Source: Epiperipatus broadwayi
Taxonomy: Eukaryota > Onychophora > Udeonychophora > Euonychophora > Peripatidae
DNA length: 64,000 nucleotides
Direction of reading: 5' to 3'
NCBI GenBank assembly: GCA_028023455.1
Contig: JAQFVV010006208.1
Coordinates: 8,230,963 to 8,294,962, forward strand
Shown here: positions 31,797 through 41,700 of the stretch, in pieces
Layout: each line of letters starts with the position of its first letter
Position numbering within the stretch: the first letter of the stretch is position 1
Notes under the pieces: model-generated
Told to the model about the DNA's origin: nothing
Seen by the model: only the letters and a program-made list of their open reading frames with translations
Database searches by the model: none
Program-made: the position numbers and the translations under genes

Positions 31797-32892
31797 GTGA
31801 TGCACTATGACTTCTCCTTATACGGAGTCAGGAATCTCTCAGCAACTATGTCCAGAGAAACATGTTAGCCACTTTACCTTCCCTTTCCATTCCCCACCCT
31901 AAGTTTTCCCATAATCTGCTCCATCCCATTTCCACAACATAATCTTTATCAACTCCATGGCCTTCATATCTAAATCCCCCTTATCTTTTCCCAAACCCAG
32001 CATAAAAACCAATAACCCACTTTCTGTATAATCAGTTTCTTCATATTTATTCTTCCATAACTTCATTATATGTACCCTTTCTGCTTTCAAGCATTTACAT
32101 TCAATCAACAGATGCCTAATATTTTCTATGCCTTCCTTACACAATTTGCAGACTAAATCACTCGAATTTTTCCATTTACATGTATATTCTCTTGTTGCTA
32201 AAGATCCCATTCGAGTCTTAAACAATAAACTACTTTCCTTGCTATTATCGTAAATTAACTTACACCCAATATTCCGTTTACTTCTATATATATTTAAACT
32301 CTTTTTAATCTCCATACTAGTTCTCCATCTCTCCAACTCCCTATTGTTTATTAATGTGTCTATTATTTTATCCCATTCCTTACCATTATAACACTCAACT
32401 ATCCTCCTAACACAACCATCCCACCTTTTGTACAAGTATACTGATATAAATTCTTTATCCAAATCTTTTGCATACCGCATTACCTTCCTCACCACCTGCC
32501 ATTTATTCATAACCCAATTCAAAACTATTTTAGCTATTCTTTTATTATCGATAAACTGCAACCTACCAAACATTTTCATTTTACTTTTTCCATCTCTCAT
32601 ATAAAAACTTGACCATCCCATTTCTCCTTGAATTGCCTTCATTGCTGTCCACACATCTGCATCCAATACATGTTTTCCTACTTCCCTTTGTACTTTTTCT
32701 AAATAATCTAATACCCTTTTACTAACACATAATACATCATTACCATATGTTAACCCTGCTACTGCAACTCCCTTCCATACAATTCTAGCTACATCATATT
32801 TATTATATGAAAACACTGTTAATTTCTTTAGTAATCCTTTTTTTGCTTCATTTATCAATTTTTTTTCTCCCATTCATCCAAGCAATGTTTCT
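31797..32892 (-). pseudogene. LK LINE C-terminal fragment with 324-codon open frame
   Basis: The longest open frame in the window (31899-32873). It begins in the RT thumb (LTVFSYNKYDVARI) and runs through GWSSFYMRD, RWDGCVRRIVECYNGKEWD and SLLFKTRMGSLATREYTCKW. It then reaches an intact knuckle CKLCKEGIENIRHLLIECKC and IMLWKWDGADYGKT, then stop. The 3' end carries the family tail (GCACATCACATC-type, minus). The fragment is 5'-truncated where an HH1 element begins. Intactness over this length suggests a relatively young insertion, but no RT active site is included. Confidence 0.85.
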
Positions 32893-33410
32893 GTAAAATT
32901 TTCCATACAGTAGCACCATTCATTGCAAGCCAGAGTAATCAATGGATGCATGAGGGTTTGTGCATAATATTCCTACCTAGTGCCTACTCTATCCAATATC
33001 CCCAGACCTGTTTCTAGCTATCCAATAACATTAAGGTTACAGTGGTTATTAAAAAACCAAAGACAACAAAAAGCATAGATGCTGAACAGAGTTTAGATCT
33101 ATTCAACTATACAAACTGATGAGCTTAGCTTGAAAACATTATTGTGTTTTCATTTTGGACTCAAAGCTTTATAGCTACCTAAAAAAGTAAAAGATGGCTG
33201 TTGGAGGGTTGCATTAGATCCTAAGATTTAGGTGCAGCACTCTCAATTCCAAGATTCCTCACTGATGAAGCCATAAGCTAGAAACTAGTCTAGGGATATT
33301 GGATGAGTAGGCATTAGATAGAGATCTTATGCACAAATCCTCCTGCATCCATTGATTACTTTGGTTTGCATTGAGTGGCATTATTGTATGGAGAGTTTTG
33401 CCTCTGCGGA
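32893..33410 (+). mobile_element. HH1 element, long form
   Basis: Left arm ACTCTCC-like TTTTCCATACAGTAGC down to AATATCCCCAGACC, a body with GAAAACATTATTGTGTTTTC, the plus-strand ribozyme, then the right arm to GGAGAGTTTTGCCT. The body is the same as in the 12.5 and 54.4-kb copies but in opposite orientation. Confidence 0.75.
33249..33302 (+). ncRNA. Type I hammerhead ribozyme, HH1, intact core
   Basis: Stem I CCAA/TTGG and CCTCA/TAGGG (one mismatch), CTGATGA, stem II AGC / GCT, GAAA, palindromic CTAG, TC. The stem II pair that is G-C in most copies is A-T here. Confidence 0.75.
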
Positions 33411-33719
33411 TCTTTCTAGAGATTTGTATCTTTTCTCATCCTTTTTTTTTTGTAAATGTCCAAATTATTGCTCAACATATATATAAAGCAACAAATTTTC
33501 CCAGTATGATTCTTATTTCAAGTCTAGTCATTAATATTATCACTACTTTCGTTATCAGTTAACCAACTAATCCGTTCCATATTTGCCTTAAACTCTTAAT
33601 AAGAAGCTTTTTATGTCTTTAGTTCTAAATAATGAGATGTTAACTGAATTATATTAAAGAGTAGCAAACGTTGCAACTAGCAGTAATGATGATTAAATGT
33701 TGCCATCTATTTTGATTAC

Positions 33720-34010
33720 CACATTGTCCAGATACACAATCTGCCTTCAAGCAGGCAATCTAACATATATTGCCTCAGTTTAAATCGTGTTTATTTTCAT
33801 CCCATCTACCCTATTTATAAATGGGCATACACACCCTCACTATTTGCAAATAATGGCATATAATCAGAAAATCTGATTTAATAAACCCTCATTCTCCAAA
33901 TGTTCTAATTCCATTGTTATCAAGACAACTGATCACTCACCTAAATAAATATAAAACAAAACAGGAAGTTTTAATATTCCTGCCATACCCTCTCTCAATC
34001 GTTCTCTGAA
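33720..34010 (-). pseudogene. Degenerate LINE RT fragment
   Basis: The minus strand reads REGMAGILKLPVLFYIYL (compare the RQGxxLSPxLFxxYL box), LEHLENEGL and then DYMPLFANSEG where LFADD would stand. Many stops follow. It is probably an old LINE; the family is not assignable. Confidence 0.4.
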
Positions 34011-34122
34011 AAATATTTGATGGATAGGTTCGATATGGTGGAGTTGAAATAATGAATACACTGATAAGAACCAGGAAAACTAAGATCTCTACAATGCAAT
34101 GATAATTCATCTTGGGAAGAAT

Positions 34123-34332
34123 CCAGTTTCTTTCATGGAAGAGGATGGTGCAATGATAAAGTATCAGGCTATTGCCATAGACATGGAGATTCAGGTATAA
34201 TACCTTTAACTAACTTGCTGAGAGAAGCCAGTTTCTTTCTTGAAAGAGAATGGTGTAATGATAAAGTATCAGGCTATTAACGTAGATGTGGTGATTCAGT
34301 ACAATATCTTCAGCTTTCTGAGTAAAGACTAT
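34123..34332 (+). repeat. Two-unit 105-bp direct repeat, tRNA-like blocks
   Basis: CCAGTTTCTTTC starts units at 34123 and 34228. Each has GAATGGTGTAATGATAAAG-like and GTGATTCAGTACAATA-like boxes at A/B-box spacing, so a dimeric tRNA-derived repeat is possible but weak. Confidence 0.45.
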
Positions 34333-34826
34333 TCGCCAAATACATATATAATGAAAGAGAATAGTTTGAATTTTTACAAAATATATATTATGTATGCCGA
34401 TAAATCTATTATTGGGTTCATTAAAAAGAAGAATCACAATTGGTTTCTGACAAAGATCTTCTTATCAGCAATCTTATTAAAAAGAAACATGATATTTTCT
34501 TCTTGACAGGAAAAATGCATAAGCTCATAATTATGATATAGAAATCTGAAAACAAAAATTCCAATGACCGACAAGAAGATTTGAAAACGATTGGTGGATT
34601 AAAGAGCAAAGAAAATACAGACATTCACTGATTATGGTCACTGGATATCTTTTTGATGCACTGAATGCAGCATGTAGGTCTGAGAAACAATATCATAATC
34701 CTATTAAGGTCCAGCAATGGCTTTCTTATATATGATAATAACAATATATTGAACAAACGGAAGGAGTATTTTGATCATTTTTTGAATAATGATAAAAGAA
34801 TTTAAAAGATAACTTATAATGATATA

Positions 34827-35137
34827 AAAACAATGAGCATTGCCAATTGTTCAACAAGCTTTGTGATAAATGCTTAGCCAGAGAAAGCATTTAAAATATC
34901 TCTATCAGGAACCCCCTCCCAAACCTCTGACAATGGTTTCGTGCTTTGGCACTCCTCAGAGAGGTGCTAGGATAACTTCAGACACTAGATTTAAAAATAC
35001 CAACCCAAAGCCAGCATTTATCTAAAAGTTATCTATGGAGTGGAAAATCTGAAATTTTCAGACAGCTACATGTCTTCAAACCCAGCTATCCATCTCAAAC
35101 AGCTATATGAAGCTGAGAGATCTTCAGCCAAACCGTA
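34827..35137. mobile_element. HH2b element inserted in LT LINE
   Basis: The insertion lies between identical 12-bp copies of TATAATGATATA (34815 and 35138), in LINE sequence that is otherwise continuous. It begins AACAATGAGCATTGCC and contains a minus-strand ribozyme and the body TACATGTCTTCAAACCCAGC. Confidence 0.85.
34915..34973 (-). ncRNA. Type I hammerhead ribozyme, HH2b, well preserved
   Basis: Stem I ACCTCT pairs perfectly with AGAGGT, with more pairing beyond. Core CTGAGGA, 4-bp stem II GTGC / GCAC with loop CAAA, and GAAA. Stem III CCATTG (family CCATGG), then TC, giving a GUC cleavage site. All catalytic positions fit the consensus. Confidence 0.8.
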
Positions 35138-35669
35138 TATAATGATATACCTATTTCATTTACTCATTTAGATTTGGACAAAGATATCCAGTTTAATGAA
35201 GTCAAAACAGCTCTTTGTAATCTTAAAAAGGAAAAGTCTGCAAGTGCTGATGAAATACCTAGAATTGTTTTTAAAATTATAATTATGATCTATTAGCTTT
35301 AAAAATACAGGATTTTTTTTAGAAATGTATGAAACCACAAAAATTATGCTGCCTGATCTTAAGACTACTTCTATGATTTCAATTTTTAAAGCAGACAAAA
35401 CTATCATTGAATATCATTATTCTCCATTACAGCAAATGTACTTTCAAGGATTCCGTAGAATAAATTAAAATGGTTCCTAGAGAATAAAGGTGGTTTTAAA
35501 TAATCAAGAAACACTATAGACATGTTTTTTTTGTTACTGGGTAAATGCAAGAAAAGTTTTGGGAACAAACACATAACTTATATACAGTGAGGATTGCCAA
35601 TTCCTCAACAAGCTTTGTGATAAATGCTTAGCCAGAGCCAGCACTTAAAATATCTGTCAGGAACCCCCA

Positions 35670-35718
35670 ACCCCTGTCCATGGTTTCGTGCTTTGGCACT
35701 CCTTAGAGAGATGCCAGG
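35670..35718 (-). ncRNA. Hammerhead HH2b, mutated
   Basis: Stem II GTGC / GCAC, GAAA and the exact palindrome CCATGG are kept. CTGAGGA reads CTAAGGA (G5 lost) and the U before the cleavage base is A, so it is probably inactive. Confidence 0.6.
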
Positions 35719-35857
35719 GTAGGTTCAGACACTAGATCTAAAACTACCAACCCAAAGCCAAGCACTTATCTAAAAGTTATCTATTGAGTGGAAAATCTGA
35801 AATTTTCAGACATCTACATGTCTTCAAACCCAGCTATCCAACTCAAATAGCTATATG

Positions 35858-35900
35858 AGGCTCGGAAGTGCCAAAGCATGAAACCATAGTCAGGGGTTTG
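35858..35900 (+). ncRNA. Hammerhead HH2b, mutated
   Basis: GTGCCAAAGCATGAAACC, ATAG and TC are kept, but CTGAGGA reads CTCGGAA, so the core is broken. This is the inverted partner of the ribozyme at 35670. Confidence 0.5.
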
Positions 35901-36579
35901 GGGGGGGTGCCTGACAGAGATATTTTAAGTGGTGGCTCTGGCTAAGCTTTTATCACAAAGCTTGTTGAGGAATTGGCAATCCTCAATGTTTATAACATAC
36001 AAGCTTAAGAGATAGAGTCATGTGATCTAAGACTCTGATTTTGACTACATAACTTATATATTGCTTTTATTGATTTAATAGAGGCATTTGATTCTGTTAA
36101 TCAACAAATTCATGGCATTATTTGAAATTAGTCATGTTACATAGCTTCCACACAATGGAACAAATGAAAAATCTGAGACATTTGAAATGAAAATTGCTGT
36201 TAGACAAAGACATATACTGTTCCAACACAGTTTTCAATTTTTATGACATTTGTCTTTGGAACTGTTTGTAAGCAGCTTAGTGAAATAGGGATCAAGATAT
36301 GATACAGATGTGATGGCGGAATTTTTAATATGAATCGATTAAAGGCACAAACAAGAATTTTTATTTGGTAGATTCTGGATTTACAGCATGCTAATGTTTG
36401 TGCTACTTTTGCCAGTTCAAAATACAATTTACTGAACATACTTAAAGTTGTGAATGCAACATTTAAAGATTTAGGTTTAATAATAAATGTTCAAAAAGGT
36501 TAGTTCTTTATTAGCCAGTACTGGAAAAAAACATCATTAGCAATTTTAAGTGCAGGTGATTATCATTTTGAAAATATAA

Positions 36580-37330
36580 ACCGATTTAAATAATTGATAG
36601 TTTTATAAATAGAAAGGTGGAAATAGATGTTGTGGGGCAACAAAGCCTCCAATGTGGTCATCCTTTTAACAAAAAGAAACAACTACTGCAAATTAAGTAC
36701 AACTACTGCAAATTAAGTTAGCTGTATACAGAGCTACCACTTTACTCAATTTATTGTATGGATGTAAAACCTGGACATCCACCAATTTAAATAATTGGTA
36801 GTTTTATAAATAGAAAGGTTGAAATAGATGTTGTGGGACAACAAAGCCTCCAATGTGACCGTCCTTTTAACAAAAACAAACAACTACTGCAAACTAAGTT
36901 AGCTGTATACAGAGCTACCACTTTACTCAATTTATTGTATGGATGTGAAACCTGGACATCCACCAATTTAAATAATTGGTAGTTTTATAAATAGAAAGGT
37001 TGAAATAGATGTTGTGGGACAACAAAGCCTCCAATGTGGCTGTCCTTTTAACAAAAACAAACAACTACTGCAAACTAAGTTAGCTGTATACAGAGCTACC
37101 ACTTTACTCAATTTATTGTATGGATGTGAAATCTGGACATCCACCAATTTAAATAATTGGTAGTTTTATAAATAGAAAGGTTGAAATAGATGTTGTTGGA
37201 CAACAAAGCTTCCAAGGTGGTGTCCTTTTAACAAAAAGAAATAACTACTGTAAACTAAGTTAGCTGTATGCAGAGCTACCACTTTACTCAATTTATTATA
37301 TGGAAGTGAAACCTGGATATCCTATCACAT
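36580..37330 (+). repeat. Four-unit ~181-bp tandem array of a LINE RT segment
   Basis: Units start at 36580, 36781, 36962 and 37143 with ACC(A/G)ATTTAAATAATTG. The later periods are exactly 181. The first is 201 because it has an extra ~20-bp duplication (AACTACTGCAAATTAAGT twice). Each unit encodes FINRKVEIDVVGQQSLQ and LAVYRATTLLNLLYG. Units two and three are nearly identical. Confidence 0.9.
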
Positions 37331-37984
37331 GGTAAGATCATAAAACTAATCAATGTTTTTCAAATTGCTGGATGTGATACCATATAGACTACTATTGTAA
37401 ATTCATAACTTCCTATTGTAAAATCACAAGTTCGTCTAAATGGATATGTGAACCAAATGGACAATGCAATACTTCCTAAAAGGGTATTTTCAGTGAATTG
37501 GAACATGTTTTTTGTGGGAGAGATTGCTCCTGTCTATGTTACAAGGATTATCTCAAAAACATTCTAAAAAAAATAGTGGCAACTGTCTCCATTATGAAGA
37601 CATGGCAGAGAATAGAATACATTGGAGAGCTACAAATTAGACATGGAGGTTGAAGTATATCGGGGAAAAAAGTTTTCTGGATGAAGAAATTAAAAGACCC
37701 TATAAAACAAAATAAATAGAAAAATAGATCAGCGTGACATATATGTGGGAAGTATTTGTGGTTCACCGATTAATTTGTGTAACATTCCAAAATTCATTTC
37801 GTGAGCATTTTTTCTTTCCTTGGGGTTTAAAGAGCTACACTCATGAGTGGCTGCTTTATTTATATATATATATGGATTTTTATGATATAGTGGAGTTGAT
37901 GGACCCACTGGTTAAACCAAAAAACTTGATTATCATCTTCCCTCTTTCCAGTATATCTTTCAATATCTGATTTCTATATTCCAA

Positions 37985-38045
37985 CTGTCTTTAATTCGCA
38001 ATAGCAAACTCTCCATACAGTAGTGGTACACAGTGCAAGTCTGAT
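37985..38045 (+). mobile_element. HH1 end fragment
   Basis: Only GCAAACTCTCCATACAGTAG and the following TGCAAG box remain. No other HH1 part follows. Confidence 0.5.
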
Positions 38046-38204
38046 GTTTTGTCTTTTATTCCTTTAAACTTTTCTAAATTCAAAGTATTCTTCAAGCAAA
38101 AATATCTAACGTTTAACTCTACTGTCTTAAAAATGTAACTCCTTATTTACTCTCAGCTGCAATTTAGCAGTGTGTAAAAAATTACATTAATTTGTTCAAA
38201 ATTC

Positions 38205-38325
38205 TCATGTTTTTTTTTTTTCATGTGTCATGGCATCGGCCGGAAAGTGAACCCGCTAACCCGGGACAACTGCTTGTAGGGCAGCTATGCTGACCTCTCG
38301 ATCACCAATGCTTTTCACTGCATTA
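38205..38325 (-). mobile_element. SG SINE, tRNA-like
   Basis: The minus strand reads AGCATTGGTGATCGAGAGG, a CCTACAA loop, a small insertion, then GGGTTCACTTTCCGGCC and GATGCCATGACACATG before an A run. It is closest to the copy at 19024, sharing the same inserted block (CCCGGGTTAGC). Confidence 0.75.
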
Positions 38326-38354
38326 GAATCATAATCATTAAAAAAGAGAATCTT

Positions 38355-38705
38355 TAGGTCAACATGGGTATGAAATCTCAGCCTTAGGTGGCCTTTCAGC
38401 GTTCCATGATCAGATTTTCAATTGGATGGACGGTTGAAGAGTTGGAGTGTGGAATGGATTGAAGCCTGTCCATTAAAGTTTGAAGATTGGCTATCTTAAT
38501 ATATATCTGAGCAATTATTGCATATATGTGTAGAGATGATAATCTGGACCAACTGATGATTGCTGGTTTAGCATAAAATACGGATATTGGTGATTATTTA
38601 TCTTTTCGACATATATGTGTTCAAGTGTATCAGTATTATGAGAGAGAGAGTGGAGAGTGGTGGGTCGTATGAAAGTCTGTGCTCATATGCTCTATGTATT
38701 CTATG
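38355..38705 (+). mobile_element. HH3 element
   Basis: Body (GGTCAACATGGGTATG, TTCAGCGTTCCATGATCAG, GAAGCCTGTCCATTAAAG), ribozyme, then GAGAGTGGTGGGTCGTATG and TCTGTGCTCATATGC. One ribozyme. Confidence 0.7.
38537..38602 (+). ncRNA. Hammerhead HH3, core mutated
   Basis: Stem I GATAAT/ATTATT with CCAA/TTGG is complete and CTGATGA is intact. Stem II is TGCT/AGCA, but GAAA reads AAAA (G12 lost). Stem III TACGGA. Confidence 0.6.
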
Positions 38706-38999
38706 ATATCGTAAATTACAAAAATCAATTAATTTTCTCTAAATCTACCCCCCCCCTCTCTACCTGCAATGGCCTTAGGAGACCCGGTACATTTTGAATT
38801 TTCTCAGATCATAAACATACAAGAATTTTTTTTAGACAGATAGTCCATAACCAATTGAGTAACATAACTAGTTAGTTTAGAGAGAGTAAAAATAGCGAAT
38901 TAATCCGGATTAATCGAATGAATTTTGATATGCTAACTGCACAGATTATAACAAAGAAAAAAATGTGGTTGTAATATAATAAAGCCTTTCCCTGCAGGT

Positions 39000-39560
39000 G
39001 TAAATATATCAAACTCTTAAAGGCATTGGTTATATAAGATGGTGTGAATAGCTAAAGGAGGCTTGAAAGTCTGTGTTCAAATCCCTTCTAATTGCGTCTA
39101 AAGTTCAGTATATATAATATTCTTTATATTGCAAGTTCAGCCTGAATTCTGCCCAACTCTCTTATTGATATTTAAATAGACATAAGGTCATATACATGAC
39201 GGTCAGAGTGATTTAAAGTCAACATAGGTATGACAACAATATTGGCATCAACAAGGGATTTGAGTATTCCGTGATATGAAGCTGAAAAATTGAAGGATGG
39301 AAAAGATTAAAGCCTGTCCATTAAAGTTTAAAGATTTGCTACATTAATATAAACTGATCACGGATTGTATATATGTGCAGGAGATAATGAGCTGGACCAA
39401 CTGATGAGGCTGATTTAGCACGAAGTGTGTATATTAGAAATTACATGTATGTGGTCACGTGTATCGGTTATATAAAAGGAAGTGATAGCTGAATGGAGCT
39501 TAAAAGTCTTTGTTTAAATCCCCATCTAATTAAATCTAAAGTTCAGTATATATAACATAC
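39000..39560 (+). mobile_element. HH3 element, monomer-plus structure
   Basis: The segment GTATATAAGA/AAGG...AGTGATAGCTGAATGG...TTCAAATCCCTTCTAATT with GTTCAGTATATATAA occurs at both ends around a single body and a damaged ribozyme (CTGATGAG, then CGAAG instead of CGAAA near 39420). Confidence 0.65.
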
Positions 39561-39561
39561 T

Positions 39562-39662
39562 TTTTTTTTTATGTGTCAAAGCATCGGCCGGGAAGCGAAC
39601 CCCGGGACAACCGCTTGCAAGGCAGCTGTGCTAACCACTCAGCTACCAACGGTTGACACATG
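39562..39662 (-). mobile_element. SG SINE, tRNA-like, compact
   Basis: The minus strand reads CCGTTGGTAGCTGAGTGG (A box), anticodon-like loop CTTGCAA, then GGGGTTCGCTTCCCGGCC (T arm), GATGC and a TTTGACACAT tail before A residues. The tRNA fold is nearly complete. The loop differs from the TCC copies. Confidence 0.75.
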
Positions 39663-39849
39663 TATAATATACTTGTATTCAAATTATGTATTTTTTTTTT
39701 CGTTATCTTTAATAAAACACTAAATCTTTTTTTTAAGTGAGGGTGGGGCGAGGTGCCAGTCACTTTTGCAAAAGGTGCTGATGACCCTCCGCCCTTACCG
39801 TATACATAATATATGCAAACATACACACATTATTTTATAATGTAAAGTA

Positions 39850-40309
39850 TCAGGTAGAAATATCATTTCTATTCAGACTTTTTCATATAAAAGTTACAAG
39901 CATAATGAAACCTGTAATTAATCCTTCAATCAAAGAGCATAACAAGTCAAAAGTATGTACATTGATGTTCCGTGCGATATCTTACTGCTAATGTTGATAA
40001 TTTTAAGTTCATAAAAGCATAACAATGAATAGAAGCAAATAATTAAAAGATATTTATCGCTCATTAGTCTAGCAATTATTGTTAAGAGTGTGAATATATT
40101 TCACATAATTATAGTAATTATACGAATTAAGATATATAAAGAATGCTTTCATGTATATGAAAACACCCCAAAAAAAATTCTCTTGTGTCTGACATTGAAA
40201 TATTTGAAAACTCAATGTTTAGTTTATTTTTTAAAAAACAGTTTTCAAATTTTGTTTTGTACAATATAATACACATATAAACTTTAATAATAATTGCAAG
40301 AAAATTAAG
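39850..40309. other. AT-rich spacer, no gene seen
   Basis: No ORF, RNA gene or repeat-family member that I can support. Confidence 0.35.
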
Positions 40310-40394
40310 TCATATATATAACATGACTTAATTAAATCAGCTTGTATTACAAATGTTATATAATGAACGTGCCAATAGCTCTTAACAAGCTTTC

Positions 40395-40462
40395 CAGAAC
40401 ATCCCTATCCTCAGACCGGTTTCTAACTCTGGCTTTCGTTAGTGATGCACTAGGATATTCAA
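40395..40462 (-). ncRNA. Hammerhead HH2a, core mutated
   Basis: GAATATCC and GGGATGTTC give the distal stem I. Stem II is built on AGCC/GTTA. GAAA, palindrome CCGG and TC are intact. CTGANGA reads CTAACGA (G5 lost). Confidence 0.6.
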
Positions 40463-40932
40463 GCATTAGATTTAAAATACCAGATCAAGCCAGCACTTTA
40501 TCTAATGTTTAACTATTAAATAGAAAATATGAAATTTTCAGACATCCATATGTCATCAAATGCAGCTATCTAACTTAAACAGCCATATGAGATTGAACTA
40601 AGTTCAGATACAACATGTATTAATAGCTTTAGCAATATAAAGTTGCTCATTATATAACATTATATGGCACCCTCATATAACATTTGTAATACAAGCACAT
40701 GATATATGACTGGATTTCCTTGCAATTACTGTTATTGCTTTTAAGATTTTGGCAATTTTATATTGCTAAAGTAAATATATGAAGTACCTAATTTAGTTCC
40801 ATCCCATATGGCTATTTAAGTTAGATAATTGGATTTGAAGACATATGGATGTCTAAAAATCTCAGAATTTCTACTTAATAGTTAAACATTAGATAAAGTG
40901 CTGGGCTTGACCTGGCATTTTAAATCTAATGC

Positions 40933-40999
40933 TTGAATATCCTAGTAACTCACTGATGAAAGCGAGAGCTAGAAACCGGTATGGGGATAGGGATATTCT
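40933..40999 (+). ncRNA. Type I hammerhead ribozyme, HH2a, intact core
   Basis: Distal stem I GAATATCC pairs with GGATATTC over 8 bp and proximal CTCA with TGGG. Core CTGATGA, stem II AGC-GAGA-GCT, GAAA, palindromic stem III CCGG, then TA (GUA cleavage triplet). Every core position fits. Confidence 0.8.
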
Positions 41000-41112
41000 G
41001 AAAAGCTTAAGAGCTATTGACCTGCTCATTATATAAGTTTAACAAAAATTATTTTGGGTTTCTAAGTGTTAATATGTTGCCCATATTAGTTTCATATATT
41101 TATCTATAACAT

Positions 41113-41211
41113 ATCTGAAGATTATAGTTCAAATATAGTATGAAAGATTGTCAACATCATGTCAGATAGTTCAAATATAGTATGAAAGATTGTCAACATT
41201 ATGTCAGATGT
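41113..41211 (+). repeat. Two-unit ~49-bp tandem duplication
   Basis: TAGTTCAAATATAGTATGAA with AGATTGTCAACAT(C/T)ATGTCAGA occurs twice back to back with one visible difference. Confidence 0.85.
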
Positions 41212-41439
41212 ACTAGACTTTAGATTAGCATTGTTGTGAAATGGTGTTGCCAAAATGCTTACTAAAATTTATAAATTCAAGTGTGCATATAAGCTTTTCA
41301 TCAATTACTCTCTTTCAAAGTAATCAAGGTGGATGGATAAACAATATTTTAATAATTGTAAAATATATCAATATTAGTACAGTACCATTTATAAAACAAG
41401 ATTATAGAACTGAAAATTAAATCAATGTTTTTATAATTA

Positions 41440-41700
41440 CATAAGAATTCAAATCAAAAGCTCTATGATTATAGATTACAAACTGAAATTCATAATAACA
41501 TAGTTCAACAAGTAAAGGGATTTAGATATTTGGGTAGTTGATTGAGTAAGAATGGAAGAAGTAAAGATGAAATTAAAAGAAGAGTACCATTTGTAAAGGT
41601 GGCATTTATTAAAAGAAAGCTTATAAAATTATATCAGTAGGTGAATATAACCTTTGTGTACATGTTTTTGTTGTTAACATTTAGATCTTATCAGTAATAT
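41440..41700 (+). pseudogene. LINE RT C-terminal fragment
   Basis: The plus frame reads VQQVKGFRYLGS, a stop, then LSKNGRSKDEIKRR and VAFIKRKLIKLYQ. This matches the YLGS...DG...EIKRR thumb segment shared by RTE-like LINEs. It is not the same subfamily as the two long RTE copies (DEINHR). Fragmentary and degenerate. Confidence 0.55.

Larger units (their letters stand above)
35585..36046. mobile_element. HH2b element inserted in LT LINE, two ribozymes
   Basis: Flanked by identical 14-bp copies of ACATAACTTATATA (35571 and 36047). Long inverted arms (AATTCCTCAACAAGCTTTGT and ACAAAGCTTGTTGAGGAATT) carry a minus and a plus hammerhead, with the body between them. Confidence 0.85.
34420..37720 (+). 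pseudogene. LT LINE: third non-LTR retrotransposon family, degenerate
   Basis: Reading through frameshifts on the plus strand: SNLIKKKHDIFF, KIQTFTDYGHWISF, FFDALNAACRS and KEYFDHFLNN (pre-RT). Then KTALCNLKKEKSASADEIP (compare GKAPGxDxIP), LPDLKTTSMISIFK and NTIDMFFLLLGK. The RT core follows with AFIDLIEAFDSVNQQ, DLQHANVCATFA (position of YADD, Asp residues lost), KDLGLIINVQKG, LAVYRATTLLNLLYGCETWT and QVRLNGYVNQMDNAILPKRV. Two HH2b elements and a tandem expansion interrupt it. Clade is not resolved. Confidence 0.75.
40310..41040. mobile_element. HH2a element as a large inverted repeat
   Basis: Two arms of roughly 330 bp in inverted order: AACAAGCTTTCCAGAAC...CAAATGCAGCTATCTAAC at the left and TTAGATAATTGGATTTG...GAAAAGCTTAAGAGC at the right. 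The hammerheads lie at the outer parts and face outward. The centre includes TGCTCATTATATAACATTAT and a small inverted GCAATATAAAGTTGC-like motif. Confidence 0.8.

Noticed and set aside
39569-39826. 85-codon minus-strand ORF
   Set aside because: Its C-terminal half is the translation of a tRNA-like SINE.
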